Made by a program: the position numbers and the translations under genes
Part shown: piece after piece, positions 51,909 through 60,675 of the stretch
Numbering within the stretch: position 1 is the stretch's first letter
Layout of the letters: each line of letters opens with the position of its first letter
Notes under the pieces: model-generated
Databases searched by the model: none
Seen by the model: the letters and a program-made list of their open reading frames with translations, nothing else
What the model was told of the DNA's origin: nothing
NCBI GenBank assembly: GCA_005884685.1
Contig: VBAH01000021.1
Location: forward strand, 86,427-150,426
Origin: Alphaproteobacteria bacterium
GTDB taxonomy: Bacteria > Pseudomonadota > Alphaproteobacteria > Rhizobiales > Xanthobacteraceae
Length of the DNA stretch: 64,000 nt
Direction of reading: 5' to 3'

Positions 51909-52257
51909 GGACCTTCACCTGCAGAGCCAGCCGTTCGGCGAGCTGTTGAATTGAACCGGCTTTTTCGGTGACCCTCTTTTCGAGCGCCGCATCGATGTCC
52001 TGATCGCGTTTCGCGCGCGCCTGGTCGTAGGCGGCTTTGGCCTGCAGCTCGCGCTCTTGCCACGCCACGTTGTTCGCCTCGATCCGCCCGTTGCACACTG
52101 CGCGATCGCGGATGCGCGCATGCACGTCCGTCGTCACCGCCGTCAGCACAAGCGCGCCTGCAACCGCTACGATCTGGCCAAGTGGCGTCGAGAAAAACTT
52201 GATCGCACCGAGCAAGAACTGGCGGCCGCCGAAGATCGTCCAGGCGAGTCCCAACAT
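51826..52257 (-). CDS. Rz-like inner-membrane spanin
   Basis: A 143-residue protein with one transmembrane helix near the N-terminus (about 27-43, GQIVAVAGALVLTAVTT) and a long periplasmic helix of heptad-like charge (QERELQAKAAYDQARAKRDQ, then AEKRVTEKAG-like text and LAERLALQVKVHEA). This is the i-spanin layout. The downstream lipoprotein gene begins inside it. Follows the endolysin gene by 2 bp. Confidence 0.65.
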   Translation of the reverse strand: MLGLAWTIFGGRQFLLGAIKFFSTPLGQIVAVAGALVLTAVTTDVHARIRDRAVCNGRIEANNVAWQERELQAKAAYDQARAKRDQDIDAALEKRVTEKAGSIQQLAERLALQVKVHEATAPTCRVSPGLIDRRDRLLGRAKK

Positions 52258-52259
52258 CG

Positions 52260-53528
52260 TCAGGCTCCCGCGCCGGCATGGACGCCACTGTGGTGATCAG
52301 CGACACGCCACTTTTTAATTCTGCCGGCGAGATACACGATCGCGGCGCCGAGGAGCGCGATGGCGATGCAAATCTCGATTACGCGCCATGACGGGAGGAA
52401 GCCCTGCAGGCTGGTGATCGTTTCGTGCAGCGTTCCAGCCTTCTCGCCGAGCTCCTTAGCCTGGTCGAGCACTCCGCTTTCGTTGGCGATGCCGCCCACG
52501 GCGGGCGCACCGAACAGCCAAAGCTTGATTTTGCCCAACAGCGAAAGCTTGTCCGCTGTCTTGATGGTGCGCGACCCCTCATCGCGCAGGTCGTCCTCCG
52601 TGACGGTGGACCTTTCGCGCGGAACCGGCCGCGGCTGCGCCAGCAGCAGGGCAGCCTCGGTGGCGTCGTCATATGAACCGGTAACCGTCAAACCCTCGTG
52701 GGCCTGGAAAGCGGCGATCGCGGCCGTCGTCTTGGTGTCCCAGACGCCGTCAGCCATTCCCGCTTCGGCATAGTTCAAGGTCCGGAGCCGGGCTTGTAGT
52801 TCCTGGATCTGCGCGCGGCTGAGGAGCTGCTCGGGCGGCACCGGGCGCGTGGGCTCGCTCGGCGCGTCGGGCGCGGGGTTGACCCCCATGGCGGCGAGTT
52901 TTCGCGTCCAGCGCTTGTCAGCGTCCGCAAGGCGGCCATCGTAATTGTGCTGCGCATATTGCTCGCCGTTGTAGCGCAGCGCGACGTCGGCATAGTTGTG
53001 GCAGCTTGAACCGACAGTGCAGTGATCGCCGGCGTTGAGGGCGGCGACGATCTTTTTGGATTTCAGGAACCGCGCGATCGCCTCGAGCTGCGCCTCCGGA
53101 CTGGCGCGCATCGTGCGCACCATCTCGATGGCATTCGGATAGCCGAGGTGCTCCGCCTCGAAGCCCATGATCTGGCCGAGGCCCCAGGAGCAGGCGCGGT
53201 GCGCACACTCAGCGTCGATCGCGACCATGCGCGCGAACACGGCCTTGCGGCCCTCGTCGCTGCGCAGATCCTTGTATTGAGTTTTGGGCGACCATTTCGG
53301 GATGGCGAGGCCTGCGGCGACCGCCTTCGGAAGCTTGCCGGGCGCATGCGCCTTCAGCTCGGAGAAGAACTTGTGCCGCTCGGGCAGGAATCGCGGGGTC
53401 GCGCCGTCGGGCTCGAAGGGCTGCCCGTTCGTCTCCACCTCGATTAGCGCGAGGAAACCCGCGGGGCGCACGCCATCGCGTTTGGCAACGGCTACCGCCG
53501 CGCCGACAAGCCGGTCGGAGAGCATCAA
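52260..53528 (-). CDS. Phage endolysin: N-acetylmuramidase with peptidoglycan-binding domain and C-terminal membrane helix
   Basis: A 422-residue protein. The N-terminal domain (about 15-195) matches the DUF3380 N-acetylmuramidase family: FLALIEVETNGQPFEPDGAT with the catalytic Glu near 30-32, FLPERHKFF, SWGLGQIMGFEAEHLGY and LRYNGEQYAQHNYDGRL. A PG_binding_1 repeat follows (QELQARLRTLNYAEAGMADG and GLTVTGSYDDAT). A C-terminal transmembrane helix (VIEICIAIALLGAAIVYLAG) is unusual and may replace a separate holin or anchor. No signal peptide. First gene of the lysis cassette. Confidence 0.85.
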   Translation of the reverse strand: MMLSDRLVGAAVAVAKRDGVRPAGFLALIEVETNGQPFEPDGATPRFLPERHKFFSELKAHAPGKLPKAVAAGLAIPKWSPKTQYKDLRSDEGRKAVFARMVAIDAECAHRACSWGLGQIMGFEAEHLGYPNAIEMVRTMRASPEAQLEAIARFLKSKKIVAALNAGDHCTVGSSCHNYADVALRYNGEQYAQHNYDGRLADADKRWTRKLAAMGVNPAPDAPSEPTRPVPPEQLLSRAQIQELQARLRTLNYAEAGMADGVWDTKTTAAIAAFQAHEGLTVTGSYDDATEAALLLAQPRPVPRERSTVTEDDLRDEGSRTIKTADKLSLLGKIKLWLFGAPAVGGIANESGVLDQAKELGEKAGTLHETITSLQGFLPSWRVIEICIAIALLGAAIVYLAGRIKKWRVADHHSGVHAGAGA

Positions 53529-53564
53529 AGCCTCGGTTTTTGTGGGGGGTTGAACTAGCTCGGG

Positions 53565-55052
53565 CTACGAGACCGTGGCGCCGAGCGCGACCTTCTTCCA
53601 CGACCCGCCCGACGCGATCGCGACGCATTCGCCGCCTGTCGCATCCGGCACAGTCACAATTCCGCCGGCGAACGTCGTCGCATTCGGCAGTTGCGCCAGC
53701 GCGACGGATTGCAGGCGGCGGGGGTAGATCCCGGGCATGCTGTTACCGTCCGAGACGTTGCAGCTCCGGTCCATAAATTGCGGGTTGCCGATCGCGGTCG
53801 TAGCGTTCGGCCAGGAGCCGCCGGTGCAGGTGAACTCGGAAAGAAACGGCCCGTTGAGAATGATACCGTTGGTCACCCCCGACCACAGATTGCCGTTGAA
53901 GCTCGCGCCGAAGATGTGATCGGCCCTGATGCCCGTAACCACGTCGCCAGACACATCGGTGTCGCCACCGATCGAGCCGTTGATAAAGCCGCCGCCGAAC
54001 CAATTGGTCGTGTCGAACCAGATGCCCGGCGCGGTCGCGTCGGCGCAGGTGCAGCCGTCGTGATTGACGGCCTCGAAATAGTTCGGCGCGATCGAGAAGC
54101 CGCCCGCCGGCGCACCGGTCGGCGAGGGCTCGAAATGGCAGGCACCGAAGTGCCACGTGAGGCCGGGATTTACGTAGGCCGCGTTGAGATAGATGAACCA
54201 GCACTTGTTGAACGTCCAAACGCCGGTTGCCGCCGAGCTGTCCGAGCCGATCGTCGCCACCGCACCGTAATTGCAGTGGGAGAACTGGCATCCGGTGAAG
54301 AGGACATTGCAGCAATTCTTGCCGTAGACGCACGTGAGCGCGGTGTAGGGCGCCGCGCCGCCATAGCGATAGAAATGCACGTAGGAGAACGACAGCGCAT
54401 TGTCGCCGGACACGTCGCAGGAAATGTCGAGCAGGATCCCGGTGAAGCCGACGCCGGCCCAGGTGATGCCGATGTGCTCGAACATCCCGCCTTTGCAGTT
54501 GCGTGCCTTGATGCCCGCGGCGTTGTCGGTCCGCGTGATGATGATGGTCGAGCCTTTGCCCGTATGGTTCTTGTCGATCCCGCCATCGCCAACGATGCGG
54601 AAATCGGATTTTCCGGAGAGGTCGAACCGCGAGCAGCGATACTTGCCGTAGGGCAGGCGCAACAGCGACCAGCCGTGATCGATCGCATCCGCCCAGGCCG
54701 CGAATGCCGTGTCGTTGTTGGTCGCGTCGTCGCCCTTGCCGCCGATGGCCAGGAGGTTGAGCTGGTAGTTCGCGATCTCCCACCAACCGCCATCGGCCGT
54801 TTGCGCGTGCCAGGCCTTCGCGGGAACAGGCGTCGCGCCGAGCCGGTAATAAAGTTCGTCGCCGCCATCCCCGGCCGCGCCATATCCGCCGGTGCGGAAG
54901 TGGTGAACGGCGGGATCGATGTTGGTCGCGACGGCATCCGCGAGCGTGTTGAAGCTGATCTGGTCGCCCGGCGCGCCCGCGGCTCCGGGATCTCCGACGC
55001 GGCCGCGGGGGATAACTGCGAGCGTGGCGGGCTTCAGATCGGTGAACGGCAT
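53565..55052 (-). CDS. Phage tailspike/tail fibre with right-handed beta-helix repeats
   Basis: A 495-residue protein. The N-terminus has a short collagen-like run (GRVGDPGAAGAPGDQ) and a GGKGDDATNNDTAFAAWADA motif, the typical start of pectate-lyase-like tailspike domains. The middle has repeated short strands (GIKARNCKGGMFEHIGITWA, NVLFTGCQFSHCNYGAVATI) as in beta-helices, with many cysteines. It probably binds or cleaves surface polysaccharide. The acyltransferase on the opposite strand starts 38 bp away. Confidence 0.75.
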   Translation of the reverse strand: MPFTDLKPATLAVIPRGRVGDPGAAGAPGDQISFNTLADAVATNIDPAVHHFRTGGYGAAGDGGDELYYRLGATPVPAKAWHAQTADGGWWEIANYQLNLLAIGGKGDDATNNDTAFAAWADAIDHGWSLLRLPYGKYRCSRFDLSGKSDFRIVGDGGIDKNHTGKGSTIIITRTDNAAGIKARNCKGGMFEHIGITWAGVGFTGILLDISCDVSGDNALSFSYVHFYRYGGAAPYTALTCVYGKNCCNVLFTGCQFSHCNYGAVATIGSDSSAATGVWTFNKCWFIYLNAAYVNPGLTWHFGACHFEPSPTGAPAGGFSIAPNYFEAVNHDGCTCADATAPGIWFDTTNWFGGGFINGSIGGDTDVSGDVVTGIRADHIFGASFNGNLWSGVTNGIILNGPFLSEFTCTGGSWPNATTAIGNPQFMDRSCNVSDGNSMPGIYPRRLQSVALAQLPNATTFAGGIVTVPDATGGECVAIASGGSWKKVALGATVS

Positions 55053-55089
55053 GGTTGCTGGTTTCCGAAATCGCTACCGTCCGGACGTG

Positions 55090-56265
55090 ATGATTCCGGA
55101 TGGCGCGGAGATGCGGCGCGGCGGCCGCCTGACGTTTTTGGACGGGCTTCGCGGCTGGGCCGCGCTCGCGGTGCTCGGCTCGCACCTGTTTCAGGTCTGG
55201 ATGATCAATCCGGAGGCGATGCGAGCACGCGGATTGACGTGGGTGCTCGACCTCGTGAATTCGTCACCGCTTGGCGTCGCGATGGACGGCGCACTTGCGA
55301 TCCATATTTTCTTCTGCATCAGCGGGGTGGCTCTGACCTATCCGATCATCACCGCGCCGGCGCCGCTCCGCGTCGCGTTGGTGCTCGCCCTGCAGCGATA
55401 CCCGCGCCTCACGATGCCAATCTTCGCGGCGTGCCTGCTCGTCTATGCGCTTTGGGTGACGGGGTGTTTCGCCAATGTCGAGGCCGGCGCGCGGTCAAAC
55501 ACGCCATGGCTCGCAACGTTCTATCGTTTTGAGCCGCATCACTTCGCCGACATGCTCAGCTTCGCACTCTGGCGCGTCTATTTCGATTACGATCTAGCAA
55601 GCTCCTGGAATGCGGTGCTATGGACGATGCCGATTGAGCTCCTCGGCTCGTTCGTGATCTTTCTCCTCGCCGTAGCGGCGCCACGCCCAACGCGACTCGC
55701 GATCGCCATCTTCGGCGCGCTGATGTTCCAAAGCTCCTATTTCTGTGGGTTCTTTCTCGGCTTCGGAATTGCCGACCTGATCGCGTCTGGTCGCTTCAGT
55801 CAGCTGCCGCGAGTTGGCGCCGGCCTTCTGATCGCGGCGCTGGCCGCCTCGATCGCGGCCCGATCGCCGCATTTCCATGTCGCGTTTTTCGCTACGATCC
55901 CAGGCCGGAACATCATCGCCGGTCTGGCGGTCGCGGGATGCGCGGCATTGCCGGCCGCGGCCGCGGCGCTGAGCGGGCCACTTTCACGCTTTCTCGGCGC
56001 GGTGTCCTTTAGCCTTTACCTTGTCCACTTCCCGATCGTCTGCTCGTTTTCGAGTGCGCTATTTCTGGCGGCAGTCGATCGAATGCCGTTCGCGCTCACG
56101 GTCGCGACCGTCGCCGTTGCCTCGGCGGGAGTCGCGCTCGCGGCCGCGGCGCTTTTTCACGCGATGGTCGAACGGCGCGCCCTCGGCGCCGTTAAAAGCT
56201 GGATCGCGGTCGGGATGCGAAATCGCGGCGGCCGAGCGGATTACGGTAACGCCGGCAGTGGATAG
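55090..56265 (+). CDS. Membrane acyltransferase (Acyl_transf_3/OafA-like), phage moron
   Basis: A polytopic protein of about 391 residues starting MIPDGAEMRRGGRLTFLDGL. FLDGLRGWAALAVLGSHLF is the acyltransferase-3 signature (the conserved His is in GSHLF), IFFCISGVALTYPI the second motif, and LGAVSFSLYLVHFPIVC the C-terminal one. About ten membrane helices. These enzymes O-acylate surface polysaccharides. It is the only plus-strand gene among the tail genes and overlaps the tail fibre end by 25 bases, so I read it as a lysogenic-conversion gene. Start 55090 or GTG 55087. Confidence 0.85.
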   Translation: MIPDGAEMRRGGRLTFLDGLRGWAALAVLGSHLFQVWMINPEAMRARGLTWVLDLVNSSPLGVAMDGALAIHIFFCISGVALTYPIITAPAPLRVALVLALQRYPRLTMPIFAACLLVYALWVTGCFANVEAGARSNTPWLATFYRFEPHHFADMLSFALWRVYFDYDLASSWNAVLWTMPIELLGSFVIFLLAVAAPRPTRLAIAIFGALMFQSSYFCGFFLGFGIADLIASGRFSQLPRVGAGLLIAALAASIAARSPHFHVAFFATIPGRNIIAGLAVAGCAALPAAAAALSGPLSRFLGAVSFSLYLVHFPIVCSFSSALFLAAVDRMPFALTVATVAVASAGVALAAAALFHAMVERRALGAVKSWIAVGMRNRGGRADYGNAGSG

Positions 56266-57359
56266 CCAAACAGGTAGACGTCGGCTGTGCGAGCGGCACC
56301 CTGCGCGGTCATCATCCGGAATTGGACGGTCGCGACGTTGTAAAGCGCGTCCACCGAAGGCCCCACCGCCTGCAGATTACTAGCGGTGTTCGGCGTGCCG
56401 TTTGTGATGTTGCAGGCCGTATCGCCCCGAATGCCTGTGCCGCCCCCACCTGTGGCCGTGAAGAGGGCGAAATGCGAGGCCGAAAGATCGCCGGTCGCGT
56501 CGCAGATCACGATAGCCGCGAGACGCCAGTTCGCTGCGCCGAAGGGGAGAGTGATCGCAATCGCCGTATCGGCGACCAGATTGAAGTTCACCGCCTTGGC
56601 AGCTCCGAGCAGGACAACCGGATAACCGATCGCAGTGCGGACCGCTTTCTGCGAAGGAAATCGCGTGTCGCTGTTCGCCGCCATCAGGGCGTCTGTGTCA
56701 CGCACCCGCGCAACGATCGACCCGCCGGATATTTCAAGAACGCCACTGAAGCCGCTCACGTCGGCGCCGAGCCCGCCCTGGGCGAGCGTGACTGGATCGG
56801 AGAGCTCGATCCGGATGCGCAGGTACGAAATCGCGGTGGTGCCGAGCGTGCCGCCTTTGTTCGATGTGCATAGCCACATCGTGTCGGCGTTGGTGCCGCC
56901 TTCCTCGACGATGATCAGCGCGCCGGCGATCTCGTCATAGGTGTCGAACTCGACGGCGCGTGTTGCCGCCACCGCGGCGCCGTTCCAGACATAGGGTCCC
57001 TTGTCGGCCGCGGTGGTCTGGTCCTTCGCGAGGAACTTCTGCCCGGCAACCATCGCGACGCCGTCGATGGTGGCGCCGGGACTCGCGAGATTGATGTTCA
57101 CCGTCGAGGCGGCCCGCACCTGCAGGCGCTGGCTGACATTGAGAAAGAGCGCGTCAACGTAAGCCTTGTTGACCAGGTCGGTACCAAAAGATGGCGTGAG
57201 CGCACCGAGAATCGCGCCGACCTTCGTGGCGATCGCCGAAAGGGTCGTGCGCAGGATCTCGCTTGAGACGCCTTGCGCGATCGCCAGCCGATCCGTGCCG
57301 TTGAGTGCACCGGCCGGATTGCATGCGTCGAGGGTCTTGGTACGCCACGGGCGCCACAT
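56241..57359 (-). CDS. Phage tail fibre protein
   Basis: A 372-residue protein. TDLVNKAYVDALF, then LQVRAASTVNINLASPGATI and DGVAMVAGQKFLAKDQTTAA with GPYVWNGAAVAATRAVEFDT are a very common tail-fibre domain. The C-terminal half has GGTNADTMWLCTSNKGGTLG and a beta-rich end. It lies between the tailspike and the small tail genes. Host-recognition role is inferred. Confidence 0.85.
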   Translation of the reverse strand: MWRPWRTKTLDACNPAGALNGTDRLAIAQGVSSEILRTTLSAIATKVGAILGALTPSFGTDLVNKAYVDALFLNVSQRLQVRAASTVNINLASPGATIDGVAMVAGQKFLAKDQTTAADKGPYVWNGAAVAATRAVEFDTYDEIAGALIIVEEGGTNADTMWLCTSNKGGTLGTTAISYLRIRIELSDPVTLAQGGLGADVSGFSGVLEISGGSIVARVRDTDALMAANSDTRFPSQKAVRTAIGYPVVLLGAAKAVNFNLVADTAIAITLPFGAANWRLAAIVICDATGDLSASHFALFTATGGGGTGIRGDTACNITNGTPNTASNLQAVGPSVDALYNVATVQFRMMTAQGAARTADVYLFGYPLPALP

Positions 57360-57362
57360 CGG

Positions 57363-57752
57363 CTAAATCTCCAGCCCGTTTTCGTCGCCGAGGACTTCGA
57401 CCGGCGTGCCGCGCGGCACCGCAGTGCCGCCGCGGTTGACGGTCAGCGTGCAAAGGGCTTCGCGTTTGGTTGAGCCGTCCGCGTAGATCGCGACGACGTC
57501 GAACTGATATTCGCCAGGTGGGACCTCGCCGGCGTCCGCGTTGTCGACCGCCCAGCTGATCTTCTTGTTCGGGGCATCGAGCGTGAGCCCGCCGCCGGTC
57601 CCGGTCGCCATATCGAGAAAGGCGTCCGGATGGTCGAGCGACGGCTTGACCTGCATGAGCACGGTCGCGCCCGCGAGGTTGCCGGCGTCGGACAGCACGA
57701 GGCTGTCGCGCCAATCCTCATTAGTCGCGAAGGAGAAGTCTTTCTGGATCAT
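57363..57752 (-). CDS. Phage structural protein with Ig-like beta-sandwich
   Basis: A 129-residue protein starting MIQKDFSFATNEDWRDSLVL. Alternating strands (GATVLMQVKPSL, GLTLDAPNKKISWAV, VPPGEYQFDVVAIYADGSTK) suggest an Ig-like or baseplate-like fold. ATG 57752 overlaps the stop of the previous gene (ATGA). Small proteins of this sort sit before tail fibres in many alphaproteobacterial siphophages. Function unassigned. Confidence 0.7.
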   Translation of the reverse strand: MIQKDFSFATNEDWRDSLVLSDAGNLAGATVLMQVKPSLDHPDAFLDMATGTGGGLTLDAPNKKISWAVDNADAGEVPPGEYQFDVVAIYADGSTKREALCTLTVNRGGTAVPRGTPVEVLGDENGLEI

Positions 57753-58171
57753 TGCGTGGTGAGCCCCGGGTGACACCAGAATTCGCCGCGCACAATCTCC
57801 TGCGGTCGCCAGGCAAAGCCCGGCCCGCGGTCCAGCGCCCGCAGGAAGTATTTCCAAGGCTGGGTGATCGTCGGCTCGATGTCGCGCGCCACGATGCTTT
57901 GCGGCACGATGATAGTCACGAAGCCCTGATCTTCGTCGTCGATCCTGATCTCTCCACCCTCGTTTGGGTCGGAGGAGAGTTTCTTGACCAGTCGCGGGTG
58001 GTCGAAGTCGGGACGGATCCAGAATTCCAGCAGCTTGTTCTTAAGCCGCATCGGGGTCTGGCCTTCCGTGATCTGGAAGGAGTCCTCCCACTGTTCTGTG
58101 GCCAGGATCCACCACGTCGCCGTGCTCGGCGCCGTGATCTGGGTGTGCGGAAAGAACATCAGCCCGGGCAT
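57749..58171 (-). CDS. Phage protein of unknown function, tail region
   Basis: A 140-residue protein: SFQITEGQTPMRLKNKLLEF, VTIIVPQSIVARDIEPTITQ, then KYFLRALDRGPGFAWRPQEI. The mixed beta pattern and its coupled position suggest a small tail-tip or fibre-attachment protein. No recognised family. It starts 14 bp after the preceding tail gene. Confidence 0.65.
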   Translation of the reverse strand: MPGLMFFPHTQITAPSTATWWILATEQWEDSFQITEGQTPMRLKNKLLEFWIRPDFDHPRLVKKLSSDPNEGGEIRIDDEDQGFVTIIVPQSIVARDIEPTITQPWKYFLRALDRGPGFAWRPQEIVRGEFWCHPGLTTQ

Positions 58172-58185
58172 TCGGCACTCACTGG

Positions 58186-59058
58186 TCAGGCCACTTCGTC
58201 GAACCGCAGGGTCACGTCACCGAATTTCAGCAGCGCGAGCGCGCGCAGCGTGTCCGTGCCTTCGGCATCGGACGCGAGGCGCATCTCGCAAGCCGGCGAA
58301 ACGAAATTGATCTCCGCACCCTGCGCGACGTCGGCGCGCAGCCACGGCCAGATGTCGAGGCGATAAGTGTTCGGGGCGATCAAGTCGGCGGTGTTGATCG
58401 AATAGAGCCGCGCCCCGATGCTGAAAAAGTTTCCCGGCTCGGGTGGGCCACCCTTCTGGAAGGCGACGTCCAGGAGCGTGGCGTTGAGCGATGCCGCCCC
58501 GGCCGCCGTCGCCGTCACGGTGCCGGCTGTCGGAGCTCCACCTGTGAGCTTCGGCCGAAACTTGCAGATGTAGGGACCGCCCCCACTGACGGCCACGATC
58601 TCCCGCTTGATGCCGAAGATTGTCACGAACTGCTTGGCTTGCGGCACGGTGCCGGTCGCCGTGAACGAGAACGCATCATCCGCCGTGATAGTCGATGTTC
58701 CGGTGATGTCCGCCAGCTGCTCGAATTCGTAGGGCGTGCCGGCGAACTTGGCAAAGCGCTGGTAGAATGGCGGGTTGAATTTCGACTGGCCGGACGGCGG
58801 AGACAGCGGCGCGCGCCCATCCTCGAAAGTCGGAACGAGAATTGTGCCGGCCCGGCCGCGCAGCTGGGTCAGCATGGCGCGCACCGCGAAGATCAGTGGC
58901 TTGTTCTTGAGATGGAAGGTAAAGGCCGCGGACCAGCGATCGTGCATCTGCGGCTGCAGCTGCTCGAAGCCGGTCAACGATTGCCCGCCGGACAGCGTGC
59001 GCACGAACGGAGCGAAACCACCCGCGATCGGGCAGAGCAAAGGGTTCCAACCGAGCAT
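58186..59058 (-). CDS. Phage tail protein
   Basis: A 290-residue protein between the tail tip gene and small fibre genes. Seen: PFVRTLSGGQSLTGFEQLQP, AAFTFHLKNKPLIFAVRAML, PPFYQRFAKFAGTPYEFEQL and VSPACEMRLASDAEGTDTLR. The EMRLA..D..GT....AL.. ending is common in such siphophage tail genes. The ATG is immediately after the stop of the previous gene. Exact role unknown. Confidence 0.7.
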   Translation of the reverse strand: MLGWNPLLCPIAGGFAPFVRTLSGGQSLTGFEQLQPQMHDRWSAAFTFHLKNKPLIFAVRAMLTQLRGRAGTILVPTFEDGRAPLSPPSGQSKFNPPFYQRFAKFAGTPYEFEQLADITGTSTITADDAFSFTATGTVPQAKQFVTIFGIKREIVAVSGGGPYICKFRPKLTGGAPTAGTVTATAAGAASLNATLLDVAFQKGGPPEPGNFFSIGARLYSINTADLIAPNTYRLDIWPWLRADVAQGAEINFVSPACEMRLASDAEGTDTLRALALLKFGDVTLRFDEVA

Positions 59059-60675
59059 CTAGCTCCCCATCACGCCGTCAGGAACGGGCGGCGGTGTGCC
59101 GGCCTCGGTGCCTTCGTCCCAGTCGAATGCGGACTGGTCGAGCGATGAGACGCCGATCGAGCAGGTGATCGCCTGGCCGATCAGGATTTCGAAGGACGTG
59201 ATCTCGAAGTCGCCGTCGATCAGCGCAAGCCCGCCTTCGCTGATCGTCAGATGGATGTAGCGCTCGTTGAAGGCGGCGAGCCCCGCCATGTCGGTTACGA
59301 TGCGGCCTGACCACTCCGGATTGAACCGGCGCATCGCAAGCTTCATCAGGCGCCGCGCCTGGCTGTGGCTCGTGACCCACTGCAGCGCGAGCGGCTTGGA
59401 AAGAACCTGCCCGCGCGCCGTGATGTCGGCTTCGTCGCGCCAGGGCTGCGCGTCGGTTTCCTGATAGTCGTGGTCGGGCGAGGTGTATTTCGCCGTCACC
59501 TCGTTGCAGGCGAGGAAGACGTTGTCGCCCTTGCGAAACCCCTCGTAGCCAAGGATGTGCTCGTCATCGAGCGTGACGGTCGGCGCGATCTCCTTGCCGA
59601 CGCGGATGCCGATCGCGCCGTCGTTGCGCTGGTACATCGCGCCATCGCAGGTCGACAGAATCGCGGCGAGGACGCCAGCGGGCTCATCCTCCGGGAGCGA
59701 ATAAAGCCCGGAGCAGGTGTAGCGCGGCGCGCCGGCGATTGTTTCGTCGCAGATATTGGCGGCCGGGATCCAATCCCCGTTGATCGCCGCCGTGGTGAAC
59801 AGCGTAGCGTCGTACGTCGCGAGCCCGAGCCCATCGGCGTGACGATGGAAATCGAGCGCGATCAGGACGGGATTGCTTCTCCATTGCCACGTTGACGGAT
59901 CGTCTTTGTCCTGAGCTCCGTCGCGAGGATCCCAAACGCGCGATGCCCGCACGACCGCGCGATAAGGCGGCGGCAACCCGCCGGGATAGACAGTGGTCAG
60001 ATCCTCGGCGTTCGGCGGCTGGAAGGTTTGAACCATCGCCGAGGCGATACCGTCGCCGCGATGGTCGTTGGTCCACAGCGCCGGCAATGCCGACACAACC
60101 GTGCCATAGGCAGTTTCGGTCGCGAGCCCGGCCCGCGTGTTGAGCGTAATGAACGGCGCGGCACCGAGCGTGAAATGATTGATGACCTGGCCGCTCCCAT
60201 TCAGGACAGCGGCAAATTCTGAAAACCAATGCTCCTCAAAAGCATCGATTAGGCCGTGATGAAGTGCGAGGACCTGAAAGCGCCCCACAAAGCCGGCGAC
60301 GGTCGTCGTCTCTGAGAGCATCAGAGCGCCGCCGATCTTGATGCGGCCATAGCCGCGCCGGCGCGGAGGCACCGGTTGACGGGTCGTAATCTGCCCGTCC
60401 TGCGGCTTCGACGTCGGCGCCTTGTTGAGCAGCGCGTTAACGCCGTAGGCCGCGCCGATCGATGCGCCGATCAGCGCCACGGTGCCGACGATCTGCGCGA
60501 CGGTGATCGTCGCGCCTGCGACCGACACGACCGCTGTCGTGCCCGCGGTCGCGGCGCCGGTTACGCCGGCGGCCTCGATCGCGCTGAGAATGATGAAGCC
60601 GACGGTCGTCGGGTCTGCGGACGCGATTCCGCTGGCTGCGAGGAGCAGCCAGAGTGCGACCCCGAGCCGCTTCAT
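59059..60675 (-). CDS. Phage tail tip / host-specificity protein (J-like)
   Basis: A 538-residue protein. It starts with a hydrophobic N-terminus (RLGVALWLLLAASGIASA) and a glycine-rich region (VALIGASIGAAYGVNALLNK). It continues with RRGYGRIKIGGALMLSETTT, WFSEFAAVLNGSGQVINHFT and ALWTNDHRGDGIASAMVQTF. YKAIVRASRVWDP-like text (RAVVRASRVWDPRD) and PVLIALDFHRHADGLG match the phage-tail_3/tip attachment family. It would form the tail tip that contacts the receptor. The signal-like N-terminus is typical of some such proteins. Confidence 0.8.
   Translation of the reverse strand: MKRLGVALWLLLAASGIASADPTTVGFIILSAIEAAGVTGAATAGTTAVVSVAGATITVAQIVGTVALIGASIGAAYGVNALLNKAPTSKPQDGQITTRQPVPPRRRGYGRIKIGGALMLSETTTVAGFVGRFQVLALHHGLIDAFEEHWFSEFAAVLNGSGQVINHFTLGAAPFITLNTRAGLATETAYGTVVSALPALWTNDHRGDGIASAMVQTFQPPNAEDLTTVYPGGLPPPYRAVVRASRVWDPRDGAQDKDDPSTWQWRSNPVLIALDFHRHADGLGLATYDATLFTTAAINGDWIPAANICDETIAGAPRYTCSGLYSLPEDEPAGVLAAILSTCDGAMYQRNDGAIGIRVGKEIAPTVTLDDEHILGYEGFRKGDNVFLACNEVTAKYTSPDHDYQETDAQPWRDEADITARGQVLSKPLALQWVTSHSQARRLMKLAMRRFNPEWSGRIVTDMAGLAAFNERYIHLTISEGGLALIDGDFEITSFEILIGQAITCSIGVSSLDQSAFDWDEGTEAGTPPPVPDGVMGS

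Noticed and set aside
53691..55532. 613-codon plus-strand frame opposite the tailspike
   Set aside because: Low-complexity Arg/Ala/Gly-rich text with no domain; the tailspike frame on the minus strand is clearly structured.
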